The translations under genes were made by a program, and so were the position numbers. 64,000 nucleotides of DNA from Planctomycetota bacterium. Lineage in GTDB: Bacteria > Planctomycetota > Planctomycetia > Pirellulales > PALSA-1355. Positions 36,481 to 45,261 of the stretch are shown here, in pieces (the stretch's first letter is position 1; each line of letters starts with the position of its first letter). The DNA is taken from the NCBI GenBank assembly GCA_003389325.1, contig QQVE01000048.1, positions 231,657 through 295,656 of the forward strand. Reading direction: 5' to 3'. The notes beneath the pieces are model-generated. The model saw nothing but the letters and a program-made list of their open reading frames with translations, ran no database searches and was not told where the DNA came from.

Positions 36481-36822
36481 TCAACTGCCGCGGTACGTCG
36501 AATAGCCGAATGGGCTGACCAGGAGCGGCACGTGGTAGTGCTCGTCGGGCGAGGCGCGAAACTCGACGCTCACCTGCGGATAGAACGTGTCGACCCCCAT
36601 GCGCTTGAAGTACGCCCCGGTGGCGAACGTCAAGCGGAACACGCCGCCGGGCGGTTGGGCGTCGGCCCGCAGGTCGCCTGCTCGGCCGTCGTCGTCGGTC
36701 GCGCGTTCGACGAGCACATCCCAATTCCCCTCGGCGTTCTGGCGGGCCAGTTCGAATTCGAGGCCCCCGGCCGGGCGGCCGATCGAAGTATCCAGCACGT
36801 GGGTCGAGATGGAGATATTCAT
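36481..36822 (-). CDS. uraH: 5-hydroxyisourate hydrolase (transthyretin-like)
   Basis: Hydrolyses 5-hydroxyisourate, the uricase product, to OHCU. 113 residues, normal length. Signatures: ISTHVLDTSIGRPAGGLEFEL at the N-terminus (active-site His) and the C-terminal YRGS, which defines HIU hydrolases as opposed to transthyretin. Its ATG overlaps the uraD stop in ATGA. Last gene of the purine operon. The 218-bp gap beyond it shows nothing notable. Confidence 0.95.
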   Translation of the reverse strand: MNISISTHVLDTSIGRPAGGLEFELARQNAEGNWDVLVERATDDDGRAGDLRADAQPPGGVFRLTFATGAYFKRMGVDTFYPQVSVEFRASPDEHYHVPLLVSPFGYSTYRGS

Positions 36823-37325
36823 GGCGCGAGCTTTCGCAAACGAATCAGGGTGATCTTGAGTTGTTCTTCCGCGGCAATCCGCAGTTCCTTGTCGGGGGCG
36901 TTATCGATGCGGCTTTGCAGGATGGCCAGCATTTCTGCAGCGCTTTTGCCCGTGGCACACACGATGAAGATGTGGCCGAAGCGGTTTTCGTACTCGCCGT
37001 TGAGCCGGGCCAACTGTCGTAGCACTTCCTCGTCAGCACCGGTCACGCCAGCCTGTTCGTCGCCCGCCCAAGCGCGCGTATCCGCGAACCGCGCTCGCAG
37101 GCTATCGAGATCGCCGATTTTCGGATGCGCCGCGAACGCTTCCCGCCAGGCGTCGCCGTCGAGTTGCCGCCAGATCGCTTCAGCCCGGGCAAGCACGTGT
37201 TCATCGTCGTCGAAGGGCCGGCAGGCCATCATCGCCTCGATCCATTTCTGGGCCGCGCAACAATTCGTCATGGCCGTGGTGGCCTCGGCGGCATTCAGCG
37301 CGTTGATTCTTTCGGCGATGGCCAT
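36819..37325 (-). CDS. uraD: OHCU decarboxylase
   Basis: Decarboxylates 2-oxo-4-hydroxy-4-carboxy-5-ureidoimidazoline to S-allantoin. 168 residues. Motifs: FAAHPKIGDLDSLR (catalytic His), EQAGV, and NGEYENRFGHIFIVCATGKSA. ATG 37325 is preferred over GTG 37331 because GGGAG sits at a proper distance from the ATG, while the GTG would have almost no spacing. The start is 2 bp from the allB stop and the end overlaps uraH. Confidence 0.94.
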   Translation of the reverse strand: MAIAERINALNAAEATTAMTNCCAAQKWIEAMMACRPFDDDEHVLARAEAIWRQLDGDAWREAFAAHPKIGDLDSLRARFADTRAWAGDEQAGVTGADEEVLRQLARLNGEYENRFGHIFIVCATGKSAAEMLAILQSRIDNAPDKELRIAAEEQLKITLIRLRKLAP

Positions 37326-37327
37326 GC

Positions 37328-38704
37328 TCACAGCTCCCGCGGCAAGGAGTCCGCGCTGAGAAGTTGTCCCGGCGGTGTTTCACAAATTGTAGGGGAGGAC
37401 CAGGCCCGATGTCCCCGTACGTACGTGCGCTCGACCCGGCCGCAAAGTTCCGCGCCGTCATAGGGAGTCAGCTTGTGGCGCTGGTGAAGGCGCTCGGCGT
37501 CGACCGTCCAACGCGCCTCCGGGTTCCAGACGACGAGGTCGGCATCGAATCCCGGGGCGATACGCCCCTTGCGGTCGCCGAGCCCAACCAGCTGCGACGG
37601 CCGCTCGGACAACCAGCCGAAGACGGTCGCCAGATCGAAGCTCCGCGCGGCGGCCCCCGTCCAAACCACCGGCAGGGTCAGTTCCAGCGAGCTGATGCCG
37701 CCCCAGGCGGCCACGAAATCACCTGACTCGAGATGTTTCATTGCCGGAGGGCAGGGGGAATGGTCGGAACCCACGGTATCGATTCCGCCTCGCCGCAAAC
37801 CCTCCCAGAGCTGCTCACGCTGCGACGCGTCACGAAACGGCGGCGCGCACTTGAACTGCGTGGCGCCCTCGGGCACCTGGTCGCTCGAAAAATGCAAATA
37901 GTGCGGGCACGTCTCGACCGAAATCGGCATGCCCTCGCCGCGGGCCTCGTCCAGCATCGGCAGCGCACCGGCATTCGACAGATGAACGACATGCACCCGG
38001 CAGCCCGTGCGGCGGCAAAAGTCGATGAGCATCTCGATCGCGGCCGCTTCCCAATCCGGCGGGCGACTGGCAGCGAACTCCGCGTAGCTCCGCGTCGTCG
38101 CCGGTTGCCGCGTCTTGGGATCGACCAATTCCGCATGCACCAAGAGCGGTCGACCTGCACGCGTCAGGGCCGGGGCCGCGGCTTCGAGGTCCTCAAGCGC
38201 CGCCGCGGAAAAATCATCGAGCCCTGAGGGGCAAAGAAACGCCTTGATGCCCAGCGCGCCGGCTTCGAGCAGCGGCGCCACCTCGGCAGCGTTGCCCGAG
38301 ATGAGTCCTCCGTAAAAGCCAACGTCGACCCAGCACTTTCCGGCGGCGGCTTGTCGTTTCGCCTCGAGGGCCGCCGGCGAAGTCGTCGTCGGGCTGCTGT
38401 TGAGCGGCATGTCGACCAGCGTCGTGACACCGCCGGCCGCTGCTGCCTGTGTGGCGGTCTCGAATCCTTCCCACTCGGTGCGCCCCGGCTCGTTGATGTG
38501 CACGTGGATGTCGACAATTCCCGGCGCGAGGACCAGGTCGCCCAGATCCTCGATCGGGTAGGCCGGACTCGCCGTGCCGTGGTCGACGACTTCGAATATC
38601 TTCTCGCCCTCCACGACCACGACCGCGGGCCGCACGCCGTCGGGCAACACGACCCGGCGGCTGCGAAGCGCGAATCGCGGCGGAGAAGTTTGCTGGGCGT
38701 TCAT
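37328..38704 (-). CDS. allB: Allantoinase
   Basis: Opens the allantoin ring to give allantoate. 458 residues, dihydroorotase-like amidohydrolase. The metal site is complete: DIHVHINEPG (HxH), LGIKAFLCPSG (lysine for the carbamate bridge), LLVHAEL, VHVVHLSNAGAL and VGSDHSPCP (Asp). The GRTEWEGFETAT sequence after the HxH is typical of AllB. The ATG at 38704 is 4 bp from the uricase stop, indicating coupling. Confidence 0.95.
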   Translation of the reverse strand: MNAQQTSPPRFALRSRRVVLPDGVRPAVVVVEGEKIFEVVDHGTASPAYPIEDLGDLVLAPGIVDIHVHINEPGRTEWEGFETATQAAAAGGVTTLVDMPLNSSPTTTSPAALEAKRQAAAGKCWVDVGFYGGLISGNAAEVAPLLEAGALGIKAFLCPSGLDDFSAAALEDLEAAAPALTRAGRPLLVHAELVDPKTRQPATTRSYAEFAASRPPDWEAAAIEMLIDFCRRTGCRVHVVHLSNAGALPMLDEARGEGMPISVETCPHYLHFSSDQVPEGATQFKCAPPFRDASQREQLWEGLRRGGIDTVGSDHSPCPPAMKHLESGDFVAAWGGISSLELTLPVVWTGAAARSFDLATVFGWLSERPSQLVGLGDRKGRIAPGFDADLVVWNPEARWTVDAERLHQRHKLTPYDGAELCGRVERTYVRGHRAWSSPTICETPPGQLLSADSLPREL

Positions 38705-38708
38705 GTTC

Positions 38709-39563
38709 TCAGTCGCCGCGGCGGAGCGTGGCCTGAATGTCTCCAAACGGCTCGCTCGTGGGCACGAACACTTCGTTGGGATTGTCGAGGTCAAACGGCG
38801 CTAGGTTCGCCAGCAGGTGATGCTGGTTGGGCATGCGAATGCTGATTTCGTCGATCGCGTTGCAGGCCGCGAAGGCCGACTGCGCCATCGCATACAGCGT
38901 GTGCTGCACCGATTTGCTGTCCTGGTTGGCAAACACCTCGAGCAGGGCCGCGCGAATTGCCTGCCGCGCCGCAGTCCAGTCCGCATCGAGCCTAGGGCAA
39001 GGCCAATGGGCTTCGATCGCCGTGGCGAAAATCCGATCCTCCGCGTCGGGCAGCGTGGTGTACTCGTCACGATAGAAGTCGACAAACGCCGAGCGGGTCG
39101 TTTTCAGCACCCGGAGCCCCGCCAATCCGGACGTCATGGTCGTTACGGCCCCACGGCGGGCGGCAACGCGGCAGGTGTAGCGCTGTGCCGTCGCGCCGAG
39201 AAACGCATGGTCGTGAGCCTGGCCGCCGAACTCCATCCGCGACCACGGTTGCTGCTCGCAGGTCACGGTTGCTTGAGAAACTTGGGCGTACTGTTCCAGG
39301 AAGTGCCCGGCCAGCAATTGGCCGAAGCCTTCGATCGAGCGAATCGCGTGGCGGCGCGCCAAGACATACACAGTGTTCTTCATCGTGTCGGTGGGCACGA
39401 CCGGAGCGTTATTGGCCTGCGTGTACGCCGCGTCGAAGTCCCCTTCCAAGGCAATTGAGAGCGTCGTCTCGATGATCTCGTGGCGCGGGCCATCACGAAA
39501 CACGCGCGAAAGCCGCACCTGCGTCTTGCCATACGATTGAGAGACGAGCGAGGGGGCGGTCAT
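38709..39563 (-). CDS. uox: Uricase (urate oxidase), cofactor-free
   Basis: Oxidises urate with O2 to 5-hydroxyisourate and H2O2. 284 residues of the two-T-fold family. SQSYGKTQVRLSRV carries the catalytic Lys, DTMKNTVYVLAR the partner Thr, and IRMPNQHHLLANL the His/Asn segment at the active site. No C-terminal peroxisomal-type signal is expected or seen. The frame is open far upstream (to 40658), but that is the shadow of the next gene. It lies 50 bp after the ureidoglycolate gene. No catalase is nearby to remove the peroxide. Confidence 0.94.
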   Translation of the reverse strand: MTAPSLVSQSYGKTQVRLSRVFRDGPRHEIIETTLSIALEGDFDAAYTQANNAPVVPTDTMKNTVYVLARRHAIRSIEGFGQLLAGHFLEQYAQVSQATVTCEQQPWSRMEFGGQAHDHAFLGATAQRYTCRVAARRGAVTTMTSGLAGLRVLKTTRSAFVDFYRDEYTTLPDAEDRIFATAIEAHWPCPRLDADWTAARQAIRAALLEVFANQDSKSVQHTLYAMAQSAFAACNAIDEISIRMPNQHHLLANLAPFDLDNPNEVFVPTSEPFGDIQATLRRGD

Positions 39564-39613
39564 GGTTTGCTTTCTCAATAGGAATCGCCCCGGCTGAACC
39601 GAGAGCGAACGAA

Positions 39614-40855
39614 TCATTCGGAGCTCAATCGGGCCAACGTGGCCGCCAGCACCTGCACGCCCCGGGCAATGTCCAGCGGCGAAGCGTACTCTTCGGGACA
39701 GTGGCTCAGCCCCTCGCGGCAAGGAATGAAGATCATGCCCGTCGGACAGACTTGGGCCATGAACAACGAATCGTGGTAGGCGCGGCTGATCATGCGGCTC
39801 GACGTCAGTTGCGCTTCGTCGGCGGCCGCTTCGATTACCTTGACGATTTGCGGATCGCAGGTCGCCGGCGCGTCGGCGTTGATTGTTTCGACCGTGGTCT
39901 CCTGCCGGTGGCGGTCGCCGATGGCCTGGGCCTGATGGCGGATCACGTCCAGCACGTTGTTGCGGCGCGACTCGTTGACGTCGCGCACGTCGATTTCCAG
40001 GTACGTGCGGCTGGGAATGCTGTTGACGGCACGCGGATGGACGTCGAGCACGCCGGTCGTGGCCACGGTGTCGGTCGTGCCCAGGTTGCGCGCCGTCGAG
40101 TCGACGGCCACGGCCAACTCCGCGGCCGGCAACAGGGCATCGCGCCGGTCGGCCATCAGCACCGCCCCCGCGTGGCCGCCGGCACCCACGTACGTGACCC
40201 GCAGCGACGCGGGCGCGGCGATAGCCGTGACGATGCCGATCGGAGTTTCCGAGGCTTCCAGTCGCGGCCCTTGCTCGATGTGCAACTCGACAAAGGCGCG
40301 AAAATGCTTCCGCGGCAAGCGCACTTCTTCGAGCGTGCCTGCGCCGCCGGCACGCTTGTGGAAATCGCCGAACGATACACCATCGCCATCGACCAGTTTC
40401 TCGGCCTTGCGGCCCGTGATGGCTCCCGACATGAGTCGGCTTCCCAGGCAGCCGACGCCGTAGCGCGTGGGCTCTTCGGCGGTGAACATCACCAGCTCGA
40501 TGGCCCGCCGCGGCAAATGCCCCGACCGCTTGAGCGAGCGAATTGCCTCGAGGCCGCCCAACACGCCCACGGTGCCGTCGTACCGTCCCGAGTGGGGAAT
40601 GGCGTCGGTGTGCGACCCGGTGGCCACGGCCGGCAAGTGAGGATCGGTGCCCGACCACCGCGCAAAGAGGTTGCCCGCCGCGTCGATGCGCACGGTCAAG
40701 CCGGCCTCTTCCATCAGCCTCATCAGGTATTCGCGTGCGGCCAGATCGGTGTCGGAGAGCATCACCCGAGTGACCGCCGGCGGGGGCGCGTCGGTGAAGG
40801 TGGCCAGATGCTCCAGCTCGGCGGAGAGTTTCGCGATGTCGACGGTGGATTCCAT
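39614..40855 (-). CDS. Ureidoglycolate amidohydrolase, plant type (M20 family)
   Basis: Predicted to hydrolyse S-ureidoglycolate to glyoxylate, two ammonia and CO2. 413 residues, dinuclear Mn M20/amidase fold: ATGSHTDAIPHSGRYDG (His/Asp), FTAEEPTRYG (Glu), ELHIEQGPRLE (His) and the C-terminal ISRAYHDSLFMAQ followed by TGMIFIPCREGLSHCPEEY. This last block closely resembles plant UAH and differs from AllC (SGAGHDAQI), so I assign it to the ureidoglycolate rather than the allantoate step. Alternative GTG start at 40876 overlaps the allE stop. Confidence 0.82.
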   Translation of the reverse strand: MESTVDIAKLSAELEHLATFTDAPPPAVTRVMLSDTDLAAREYLMRLMEEAGLTVRIDAAGNLFARWSGTDPHLPAVATGSHTDAIPHSGRYDGTVGVLGGLEAIRSLKRSGHLPRRAIELVMFTAEEPTRYGVGCLGSRLMSGAITGRKAEKLVDGDGVSFGDFHKRAGGAGTLEEVRLPRKHFRAFVELHIEQGPRLEASETPIGIVTAIAAPASLRVTYVGAGGHAGAVLMADRRDALLPAAELAVAVDSTARNLGTTDTVATTGVLDVHPRAVNSIPSRTYLEIDVRDVNESRRNNVLDVIRHQAQAIGDRHRQETTVETINADAPATCDPQIVKVIEAAADEAQLTSSRMISRAYHDSLFMAQVCPTGMIFIPCREGLSHCPEEYASPLDIARGVQVLAATLARLSSE

Positions 40856-40872
40856 GTGGCCGAATCGGGTGC

Positions 40873-41640
40873 TCACAGCGTCGTGTGGTCGCGGCTCACG
40901 TCCTTGTAGTACAAGTAGCGAGCCGGCTTCTTGCCCATGGCGACGAACCATTGCGGGCAATACGCGGCCATCCAGATCACGTCGCCCTGCTGTACCGGAA
41001 ACCAATCCTCCCCCAGGCGATAAACGCCCGAACCCTCGAGCATCAGCAGCCCGTGTTCCATGACGTGGATTTCGACCTGCGGCAGGTGTCCGCCGGGGTC
41101 GTAGGTGAACAAGTTTACCGCCAGGTCGAACGCTGGCTCGGTCGGCAGCAGCGTCTGCAAGCGCAAGGCGGGGTCGCCCAGGAAGACGTCGCCGGCAACG
41201 TCGCGCTGATCGCCGACGCGCACTTGGGGCGCGGCCGTGCCGTCGGGTTCCAAGCGCTTTTCGAAGACGGCCAGCTTCGCCGATGACGGCCCCTCGCCTG
41301 TGGTCATCTCGTGCGGCATGTCGGCGGGCAGAAACGCGAAGTGCCCCGGGCCCAACGTGCGCGACTTGCCCTCGACCGCCAGTTGCACGCTGCCGCTCAG
41401 CACGAACACGAAACGCTCGACGCCCGGCGGCGGCGGGCCGCTCGCGGCTGCCGGCCCCAGCTCGGCGGTGTACTGCGTGAACCGCGCCCCCATCTGCGGC
41501 GAAATGTGCACGACGGCGGACGCGTTCTTCCAATGCACCCGTGGCGTCGCCACGTGCGTGTCGGGCGTGATCAATGCGTACTGCCGGGTGATCCGGCTGC
41601 GGGTTGAACCAAAGGGCAGATTGCGAATCGGGTCCGTCAT
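40873..41640 (-). CDS. allE: S-ureidoglycine aminohydrolase
   Basis: Releases ammonia from S-ureidoglycine to give S-ureidoglycolate. 255 residues, bicupin of the AllE/YlbA family. The first cupin has GVERFVFVLSGSVQLAVEG and HFAFLPADMPHEM; the second has EIHVMEHGLLMLEGSGVYRLG and VQQGDVIWMAAYCPQWF with the metal-binding His/Glu/Gln set. The C-terminal RYLYYKDVSRDHTTL matches the family. It sits between the two M20 amidohydrolase genes, the metabolic order. Confidence 0.93.
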   Translation of the reverse strand: MTDPIRNLPFGSTRSRITRQYALITPDTHVATPRVHWKNASAVVHISPQMGARFTQYTAELGPAAASGPPPPGVERFVFVLSGSVQLAVEGKSRTLGPGHFAFLPADMPHEMTTGEGPSSAKLAVFEKRLEPDGTAAPQVRVGDQRDVAGDVFLGDPALRLQTLLPTEPAFDLAVNLFTYDPGGHLPQVEIHVMEHGLLMLEGSGVYRLGEDWFPVQQGDVIWMAAYCPQWFVAMGKKPARYLYYKDVSRDHTTL

Positions 41641-41660
41641 GAAGCTTTATCCGCGGATCC

Positions 41661-42995
41661 TTACGAAGAAGAACCAACCGGCGGCACGCCGCGGGCGACG
41701 CGCCGGCGCGCTAGATGTTCGACGAAACGCCACAGGACGTCGAGGGCCGCGCACACGTCCGATTCACTCACGCACTCGTCCGGATGATGGCTAGTGCCTC
41801 CGGCACAGCGCAAGAACAACATCGCACTGGGGTACCGCTTGGCCATTACCATCGCGTCGTGGCCGGCGCCGCTGGCGAGTTTGTGCGGCTGCCACCCGGC
41901 TTCGACTACGGACCGCTCCAGCAGATCGACGCAGGTGCCGTCGAAGTCGACCCGCCCGGTCTCTTCGAGCCACAGCACTTCGAAATCGAGGCCGCGCTCG
42001 CGGGCAATCGTTGCGGCCCGGAGCATGGCCTGCGAAGTTGCGCTCTGGCGGGTCGCGTCGTCGGCATGACGCAAATCGATCCGGAGACGCGCCGCGGCGG
42101 GGATCACGTTGGCCACGTTAGGCGCCATTTCGAGATGGCCGACCGTGGCCACCAGGCCGTCGGTGGCGCGGGCCAAGGCTTCCAGCTCGAGCACGAACTG
42201 CGCGGCACCAGCCAGGGCATCGCGCCGAGCGCACATGGGCACCGTGCCGGCGTGGCCTGCGCGGCCGACAAATTGCAGGCTGGCACGGGTTTGCCCCACG
42301 GCGCCGGTGACGATTCCCAGGGGCACGCCATGCTGCTCGAGGACCGGGCCCTGTTCGATATGCGGCTCGAGGTAAGCGACGATCTCCTCGTCGCCGCAGG
42401 CACAGTCGGCCAATCGATCGGGATCTCCGCCGAAGCGGCGCAGGGCATCGGCCAACGTCACGCCGTGGGCATCGACGCGCTCAAGCAACTCGCCGGCGCC
42501 TTCGCCCGCCAGGGCACGCGATCCGAAGAAGGGTGCCTGGTAGCGCACGCCCTCCTCCTCGCAAAAGCCAACAACCTCGAGTGCGAAGGGCAGTCGCGCT
42601 TGCGCCTCGGCCGCGAGCTCGGCGACGGCCAGGCCCAACAGCACGCCCAAGGGGCCGTCGTACCGGCCAGCATTGACGACCGAATCAAGATGCGAACCGA
42701 TCAGCAGCACCCCCAGCGGTCGCGCCGCTTCGCCGCCGGCGCTCGGCGGTTCGTGCCGACCCCGAAAATTGCCCGCGGCATCCATGCGGCAACCGAGGCC
42801 GGCCTCCTGCATCCATCCCCGTAGCAGATCGTGCGCGGACTCCATCGCCGGCGAGCAGAACAGACGCGTGATCTCGCCCGCGCAATCCGTGCAGCGGGCA
42901 AGCTCGTCGCAACGGGCCATGATCCGACGCGCCGCTTGTCGCACGCGTTGCATGCCGGGAACGTTGGCGGCGGATGTCGATTCCTTGTTCGTCAT
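41661..42995 (-). CDS. allC: Allantoate amidohydrolase (M20 family)
   Basis: Predicted to convert allantoate to ureidoglycine, ammonia and CO2. 444 residues. Motifs: LIGSHLDSVVNAGRYDGPLG, GFCEEEGVRYQ, LEPHIEQGPVLE, VGRAGHAGTVPM and ASGAGHDAMVMAKRYPSAMLF. The SGAGHD block and the GRAGHAGTVPM lid match AllC and distinguish it from the downstream paralogue. The extra N-terminal 20 residues are without motif. It starts 27 bp after the guaD stop and ends 20 bp before allE. Confidence 0.85.
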   Translation of the reverse strand: MTNKESTSAANVPGMQRVRQAARRIMARCDELARCTDCAGEITRLFCSPAMESAHDLLRGWMQEAGLGCRMDAAGNFRGRHEPPSAGGEAARPLGVLLIGSHLDSVVNAGRYDGPLGVLLGLAVAELAAEAQARLPFALEVVGFCEEEGVRYQAPFFGSRALAGEGAGELLERVDAHGVTLADALRRFGGDPDRLADCACGDEEIVAYLEPHIEQGPVLEQHGVPLGIVTGAVGQTRASLQFVGRAGHAGTVPMCARRDALAGAAQFVLELEALARATDGLVATVGHLEMAPNVANVIPAAARLRIDLRHADDATRQSATSQAMLRAATIARERGLDFEVLWLEETGRVDFDGTCVDLLERSVVEAGWQPHKLASGAGHDAMVMAKRYPSAMLFLRCAGGTSHHPDECVSESDVCAALDVLWRFVEHLARRRVARGVPPVGSSS

Positions 42996-43022
42996 GCATT
43001 CTTTGCCCGGGGCACGCGCGAC

Positions 43023-43493
43023 CTAGTAGCTGCGCATGTTCGGGCCGCTTTTCCAATACGCGAACAACTCCCGGCACGGCTCGCGGAGCAGGTCCGACAC
43101 GTACTTGACGTTGCTCCCGCCCATTTTCATCAACTGCTCGGCCGGCACGCTCAGTTCGTTAAAACCCGCCTCGGCCGCATCGGCAATCGTAGCCCCGTAG
43201 TACACCGTGCCCACGCGGGCCCAATGCAAGGCCGAGGCGCACATCGGGCAGGGCTCGCAAGTGGTGGCCACCATCGCCCCTTCGAGGTGAATGTCGCCCA
43301 GTTCCAAACAGGCGGCGCGAATGGCCGTCACCTCGGCGTGGGCCGTGATGTCGGTCGTGGCCCAAACGATATTGTGCGAGACGGCCAGAATGCGGTCGCC
43401 CTGAGCGATAGCGCAACCGAAAGGAGTGTTGCCGTCGTCGATGCCCTGGCGGCACTTTTCGATCGCCAGCCGCATCAATTCCTCTGGAGTCAT
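43023..43493 (-). CDS. guaD: Guanine deaminase (cytidine-deaminase fold)
   Basis: Deaminates guanine to xanthine, feeding the urate pathway. 156 residues, as in Bacillus GuaD. Zinc site: TAHAEVTAIRAA (His and catalytic Glu) and TTCEPCPMC (two Cys). Later YYGATIADAAEAGF and the C-terminal FAYWKSGP agree with GuaD. ATG 43493 is chosen over TTG 43511. First gene of the eight-gene purine operon; its promoter should lie in the 217-bp gap 43494-43710, where I see no clear consensus. A related nucleoside or cytosine deaminase is the main alternative. Confidence 0.85.
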   Translation of the reverse strand: MTPEELMRLAIEKCRQGIDDGNTPFGCAIAQGDRILAVSHNIVWATTDITAHAEVTAIRAACLELGDIHLEGAMVATTCEPCPMCASALHWARVGTVYYGATIADAAEAGFNELSVPAEQLMKMGGSNVKYVSDLLREPCRELFAYWKSGPNMRSY

Positions 43494-43710
43494 AGGCGCA
43501 GCACCCGTCAAACGAGCGCGGCGGACGCCGCCAGCCGTCGTCGCGCGTCACAGAAATCCGCTCATCAGTATAGGCGCGCGGCCGCGATCTGTCTGCGGCG
43601 GGTTGCGGGCGCGAAAGCCCACGGGCGCTTCAAGAGCCCGGCGAGGCGGCAGAGAGCCGCGCGGTGGCCTCAAGAATTAACCTTGAATTTCGGCCGATCG
43701 GGTGACGCGG

Positions 43711-45213
43711 CTAGTTCGACAGAGTCTCGTCCTGCCCGACCAGTTCGCTCTCGGCGGTGGAGGGGCGGATGGCCTCGAAGTACTTGCGCACGGTTTCGCG
43801 GTGGCCTAACGGCAGGGGCTCGCTGTCGAGCACGTCTTCCATCTGCTTGCGGTACTCGACGTAGCGCTCGCGATACGAGCGGGCCGCGTCCTGCCGGGCT
43901 TCGGCCGTGGTGAGCGTCTCACGTTCGCTGGGGCCATCGCCCTGGGCACCGGTCAGATTTTCGTCGCGACGGCGCGAGTCGAGCTTCGTCTTCTCTTCGC
44001 CCAGCGGCTTGTTCGAGGACGCCAGTCCGGCCTTGTTGCTCGAGCGGTTGCTCTTCTTGGCCGTCATGCTGGGCGAGAGGCATTGTCCCTGGCAGCAGCC
44101 CTTGCACTCGGCCAGGCGATTGAGCTGGCAGCCGAGGCACTCGCTTATTTTCTTGCGCAGGCCCTGCTTGCGGCAGATGCCGGCCGCCTTGCAGAAGCCC
44201 TCTTTGCTCTTCGAGTCGTTCTCGTTGGAAAGACCTTCGAGCATCTCCTGCACCGCGGCGCTCAACTGGCCTTTCTTGCCCTTGCCGAGACTCTTGGACA
44301 GCTTGGACAGGTTCGAAGTGACTGCGTCGCGCTCTTTTTTCGACATGGTCGAGGCGTCGATCTTTTCCAACTCCTCGGCCGACTTCTGGTGGTCCGCCGC
44401 CTTCAGCGCCTGGCTGGCGGCCTCGGTGGCTTGCGAGGCTTCGAGCGCGTCGGCGAGCTGTTCGAGTTGCGCGTCGACCTGTTCGACGTCGAGCGCCTTG
44501 ACGGCCTCGGTGATTGCGGCCTGCATTTCCGAGAGCTTGGCCAGCGCCTCACGCTGATCGACTTCAGGGTCCTTGAGCTCTTCGACGGCCTCTTTCATTT
44601 CCTCGGCCAGTTCCTTGAGTTCTTCGTCCTCGCTCTCCTCGGCCAGCTCTTCGAGGTCCTCGATCATGGTCTCTTCGAGCAACGCCGCCTGGTCGAGCAC
44701 CACTTCCAGCGGCCCGGCGGGCGTCTTGGCCTCGAGCGCCTGTTGTGACATCGGCAGGAAGCCCAGCGCGATCATCACGGCCGTGGCCGCCACGGCCAGC
44801 GGCACCAGCCGCGGCATTTGCACAGGCACCACGCGGCGCGCGTCGACGGAGGAGAGATGATCCATGGCGTCGGCCATCTGCAACGTGTGCACCGGTTCGC
44901 TCGCGCGCCGTCCGGCGAAGTCGAGCGCGGTGAGCGTGCGATCCTTGAGCCCGTACACGGCATCGACGAGCCGGGCCGACGAGGTCCAACTGACCGGCCA
45001 GACCAGGCCCACAACCGCCGCCGTCACGACCCCGCCCAGTAGCAATAGCCATGCGAACCCGGGTGCCAGACCGGCTCCCAGCCATGCGGCCAGGTACCAA
45101 GCGGATCCCGCCGCCGCGCCGATCGCCAACCCGGCGGTTCCCCACCGCAAGGCGCGGTCGAAGCGTTGACGAAACCGAATCGGACGCAGCCGGGCTTGCA
45201 GTTGCGAGAGCAT
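43711..45213 (-). CDS. Membrane coiled-coil protein with an eight-cysteine cluster
   Basis: 500 residues. Three hydrophobic segments (about 24-46, 53-73 and 136-156) are followed by a long acidic coiled coil (about 175-300) rich in Glu/Leu/Ala, then eight cysteines within residues 341-378 (GFC, GIC, SECLGC, AECKGCCQGQC). The C-terminal third is charged and disordered-looking. The three-helix/coiled-coil layout recalls DUF4175-type proteins that accompany MoxR clusters, but the Cys cluster is unusual. It is 48 bp after the DUF1583-like gene and closes the minus-strand part of the MoxR supercluster. I do not recognise a family. Confidence 0.65.
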   Translation of the reverse strand: MLSQLQARLRPIRFRQRFDRALRWGTAGLAIGAAAGSAWYLAAWLGAGLAPGFAWLLLLGGVVTAAVVGLVWPVSWTSSARLVDAVYGLKDRTLTALDFAGRRASEPVHTLQMADAMDHLSSVDARRVVPVQMPRLVPLAVAATAVMIALGFLPMSQQALEAKTPAGPLEVVLDQAALLEETMIEDLEELAEESEDEELKELAEEMKEAVEELKDPEVDQREALAKLSEMQAAITEAVKALDVEQVDAQLEQLADALEASQATEAASQALKAADHQKSAEELEKIDASTMSKKERDAVTSNLSKLSKSLGKGKKGQLSAAVQEMLEGLSNENDSKSKEGFCKAAGICRKQGLRKKISECLGCQLNRLAECKGCCQGQCLSPSMTAKKSNRSSNKAGLASSNKPLGEEKTKLDSRRRDENLTGAQGDGPSERETLTTAEARQDAARSYRERYVEYRKQMEDVLDSEPLPLGHRETVRKYFEAIRPSTAESELVGQDETLSN

Positions 45214-45261
45214 GACTCGAGGCCCTTCTCTGTAGGATCGGGGGGTATGTGCGCCTACAAC

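Noticed and set aside
38709..40658. Uricase frame extended to 649 codons as a possible fusion protein
   Set aside because: The extension is the reverse-strand frame shadow of the ureidoglycolate amidohydrolase gene, and the ATG at 39563 gives a normal-length uricase.
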